A stretch of 64,000 bases of DNA from Tubulanus polymorphus (Eukaryota > Nemertea > Palaeonemertea > Tubulaniformes > Tubulanidae), in assembly GCF_964204645.1 (NCBI RefSeq), contig NC_134025.1, positions 10,917,001 through 10,981,000 on the forward strand, given 5' to 3'. The notes beneath the pieces are model-generated. The model saw only the letters and a program-made list of their open reading frames with translations, searched no databases and was not told where the DNA came from. Both the position numbers and the translations under genes were made by a program. Positions 60,370-64,000 of this stretch are shown one piece after another (within the stretch, counting starts at the first letter, position 1; the number at the start of each line of letters is the position of its first letter).

Positions 60370-63300
60370 GATACTTCCAATAACACATTAGTTTTTCAGA
60401 GATTGATTTCTACTTCGAACTTTCAGGTTGAAGAATCCCACATTATATACACCTCATATCGGTTAAATCAATTGACACCGAAGCCTGAAGACAAAGACAG
60501 TCTAATCAGGGTCTGCCTCAAATAAGGGCTGTCCAAACGAATACATTTCCATAATTCGCCACTTCATTCTTATCATTTCTTTGTTTTGGTCTTTTCTGTT
60601 GAAAATTCGGTTTTCTTGAGGAGATTTCACGAATATAATCAATATGCAGTGCATTTCGTTGTACGCTATTATTGCGGCCCTCCGCTCTAATTTCCATCTT
60701 CAAACATCGACCAATGAAATTTCGTCTGAAATTTGCAGCACGCCAGCGCTACGGCAAAATGGTCAAATGAAATTTGCCCGTGTACTTGATTTAAGTGTAC
60801 GATGCACTGATTGCGATGGTGGCCAATTTGTAAGGCTTTCATGTACGTCCACTGAAGTTGGGGCTTTTAAGTTCCGTCCCTTTCCATTAAACTAAATGTC
60901 TTATTAGATTAACCCACTGAGAATTTTGTCCGTGCCGACTGAAAGCTTTCATTCTCTTCGCCCTGGCTATCTCAATCCGCTGTATACGTGCGTCGCTGTG
61001 TGTGTGTGTATGCGGAACTTGATTAGATTTTTCAAGATTCGATGTAAATAAGTGACGTTCTCACAAAAAAAACCATCTCGACCCAACCGTCATCGAAATA
61101 CACTTGAATTCACGCATAACTTTCAAATGGCCATGTCTTACACGTTATATGCGTGACCAAATTCATCTGGATGTTAGATATTTCCCGTTTTAATCATATT
61201 GGTCTGCCTGGTAGCCATATTGAAATTAAGAACCAGCTCGAATGTGGGCTAGGTATCAATGCGCTGTATTGGAAATCACCTCAAACACCCGGCGTCCAAT
61301 TTTCTATCTATCCGACTCCACGTGTATTCATTGAGGACGTATTAGTTATTTTGATTACAAATCGACAGCGACTTCGTGACATTATACATCTTACCACATT
61401 TTGAAAAAGAGATCATCAAGATTGTCAAAATGGGGTTTGATGCCAGTGCCAGAATCAGATACATGTAGTTCGAAGATTTATTATTGTAAATATCACATGT
61501 TACAAAGTGTACAAAATTTTCTTTATTTGTCCATAGCACAACAAGAAATCAGCCACGGTTGTTCAATCCTGCCGGCAACGTCAGCCGTAAGAAAACTATA
61601 TATGTATGTCTGTTTACAAAATGATATATATAAATGATGAGAACTCTTTTGGAAAATATCTCTCATAAGCAGAAGCGCAGTGTCTAGCTTCTATTTGTTC
61701 TTTCTTTTCGTTACCCTATATTGTCACCCAAACCGTCCATTTTCCCATTCAATTTGAAATAACGGCTAGTTTTCAGGTCAAGATGCTTCTTACGCGTGCA
61801 TCAACTAAAAGCAGTAATAACCGACAAGAGTCTTCAATGCCCCTGCGTGTTTACTTTCAAATGTTCTTCATTCGTCTCTGAAATGTACAAAATATATCGA
61901 TTGATTTGTCACGTCGGAATATTCATAACACGACAAAATGAAGAATCCATTGAAATACAAGTGGAGAAATCGGCAGTTGGTCTTGAAGTTTTGTATATGG
62001 AAGCCCATTACACTGGCCCATACCGATGGCGTGACTAACAGTCAGCCCTACGTCAGTTCTCTCATCTCCTTTATCAGAATTACTGGAAGTTCATTTTCAA
62101 TCAGCCCTGAACTGGATTCAGGCTCCCAAATCGGAAAGAAATGATGGCTGTTGAAGAAAAGTTGGTTCAATTTCAAGTCTTAAAGCAATTGAAGACTTTC
62201 TAGCGACCTTGCTTGCAACTCTGAAGTTTTCCCACTGAAACCAAGATGGCCACCATTTGAACTGGCGAGTTTACAGTAGAATGCCTGACGTCATGGTGAT
62301 CTCAAATGTATCTGCTTAGCTGTAGTTCGGCTTCAACTCGATTGTGAATTAGCCATTGAACCATTTTCTCTCAATTTCGCATAAAGAACGAAAAAATTGC
62401 GTGTGGTTTCAGTTTACCGACGCTGGTTGAAATGAGATTTGTTATTGACAGTTTTGTAAGGGCTGCCATGTATGTGGTCATCAGTTTGATATTACGAGTC
62501 GCTCGTTACTGGTGAAATCAATTTCAATATTCACATTTCGAGTCACAAAATTGGATTCAGACGCACGCGGAGGAGACCTATTGAACGAGTTTGAAAGGCT
62601 ATTTCTACCAGTTATTCACCGATGGCTGGTATTGCATTGAAATGCAAGAAAAAAGTCGACTGAATGAACTTGCTCATTTTACCTCGACGCTCTGCGCGAA
62701 GATTTTAATGATTCGAAACGCGGTGTTAATCACGCTGTTTGAAAAGACCCGAAGGTGCGCTTTGGTCTATCGGGCTAAAATTAAGGCATTGTATCAAATG
62801 CGGTTTGCGTTACAAAGTCTTTTTCTCAAATGCGAAGCATTTATCAAATCGTTACATTTGAATGTCAACTATTTGGATTCGAGTTAGGAAAAGAAAAACC
62901 AGTACGGATAGCCTACCTGAAAAACTTTCAGATCCAAGGGCATTTTTAGAATTATTTTGCTCCGCTGATTGTCGCGTCGTAAGGCCGACTTACATGCCTG
63001 GTTTAATCAATATAGGGCAGCCAGGGGACAATTTGACTTAAATCTTTATTTCAAATCAAACTGATATTTCAATGATCTATTGTTTTGTTGTTACTAGTTG
63101 GCATCACTCTTATGGGTTGAGAAGTGACATACTGTGGACAGATACGTAGTCAATATATTATATTCATTTAAAAAACTTGAAATACCGGTGACGAGGTTGG
63201 TGATTTATGCTCTCATTCCCAGTGTGATCAATTTTTCGAATTTCTGAAATTGATCTTTTTCGAAATTGAAAAATATATTTAACATCTCAAATACAGACGA

Positions 63301-64000
63301 CAGAAGGTGATAACGAGGATCAGGATAAAATTGAGTTCGAGGTGTTGCCACATAAGGCTCGGTAGGATAATAACGACCCTGTTCTGAGACAGGATCCAGT
63401 TCCTTGTTATGGATTGAATGTGACTCATTCATTTAAGATTAACCCGCTTTCATTATGGTCTGATTGAAATGATATTTTATTCGTAAAATGGATTGCTGTA
63501 AGTATAAGTAAGAAAAGAACACCGATTCGTCTGCCTTGGAAGTCAGATCCAATTTGGGTATGATCGAGATGCCATAGCCGCGATCACACGAGCGTCTTTG
63601 GCCGTGCCAAATTTGCCGGACCAGGCCCGAGCCGAATTCGATATCATAACCATGGTGTCTCGTGCGCGACGGACATCTCTGAGAAGTTACCACTAAAGGG
63701 TAAAAACCTGCATCTTAAGAACAGCTCGTATAGGGTTAATATGTGCATAAGCACGGGCTCTCTAAAATCATCTTTTTAAAGTCCACGGTACAAGATATGA
63801 CTGATCACTTACGCTAGATATGTGAGAAAATATGAATTTGCCCGACTCCGATGACCCGATTACGCGGCTACAAAAGGAAAAATTATGAGTGTTCAGTTGT
63901 CACGTGCGGTGTTAATGTTTGAAATTCATTTTCACTAATGGATATTGGCCATCGGCGATCCGGTCGCAAAAGTTGAATGTTGAATAAATACAACAGCCAC
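60370..64000. other. Gene-poor stretch to the right edge
   Basis: Frames at 61153-61404, 61796-62038 and 62591-62887 (+) and 63205-63693 (-) show no recognisable domain. Nothing else supported. Confidence 0.35.

Overview
The window is animal nuclear DNA. It is AT-rich and carries spliceosomal introns, long microsatellites, many short hairpin transposons, tRNA-derived repeats and sparse genes. The gene families (a death-fold/NB-ARC/TPR protein, an ankyrin-repeat protein, an MS4A/CD20-like tetraspan protein) and the repeat style suggest an invertebrate, perhaps a lophotrochozoan, but no marker fixes the species. All coding models below were assembled by eye from reading frames, splice sites and intron phases.

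Left part (1-20 kb). Two paralogous genes lie in tandem on the minus strand. Gene A (start codon about 2266) is cut by the left edge after four recognisable exons. Gene B (10997 to 4415) is complete in nine exons that join in frame into about 1155 residues: N-terminal death-fold-like domain, NB-ARC ATPase with P-loop, TPR-type helical repeats, then a basic and finally an acidic/serine-rich tail. Exons 2, 3 and 4 have identical lengths in A and B (97, 116 and 116 bases) and identical intron phases. Upstream, on the plus strand, lies an eight-exon ankyrin-repeat gene (16091-19748, about 469 residues).

The most interesting signal is a bipartite upstream module present three times: before gene A, before gene B and before the ankyrin gene, each time in the orientation of transcription. 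The 36-base core is identical between gene A and the ankyrin gene. This suggests that the NB-ARC genes and the ankyrin gene form one co-regulated set, plausibly innate immunity or cell-death signalling. A 249-base foldback element lies between gene B and the ankyrin gene, a 742-base MITE with a 9-base target duplication sits in an intron of gene B, and a degenerate hammerhead-ribozyme-like motif sits in an intron of the ankyrin gene.

Middle part (20-29 kb). Non-coding sequence contains several ~110-120 base hairpin MITEs and a nested pair (a hAT-like element inserted in an older inverted-repeat element, with target duplication TTCAGC). It ends with one intron-free, CpG-rich gene on the minus strand for a four-transmembrane MS4A-like protein (28745-28113).

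Right part (29-64 kb). This is essentially a gene desert. It has two tRNA-derived SINE heads, a LINE 3' fragment, an uninterrupted (AT)118 microsatellite, a (CT) microsatellite, a perfect 53-base palindrome, another copy of the hairpin MITE family, and one possible terminal exon with a polyadenylation signal near 51.8-52.0 kb.
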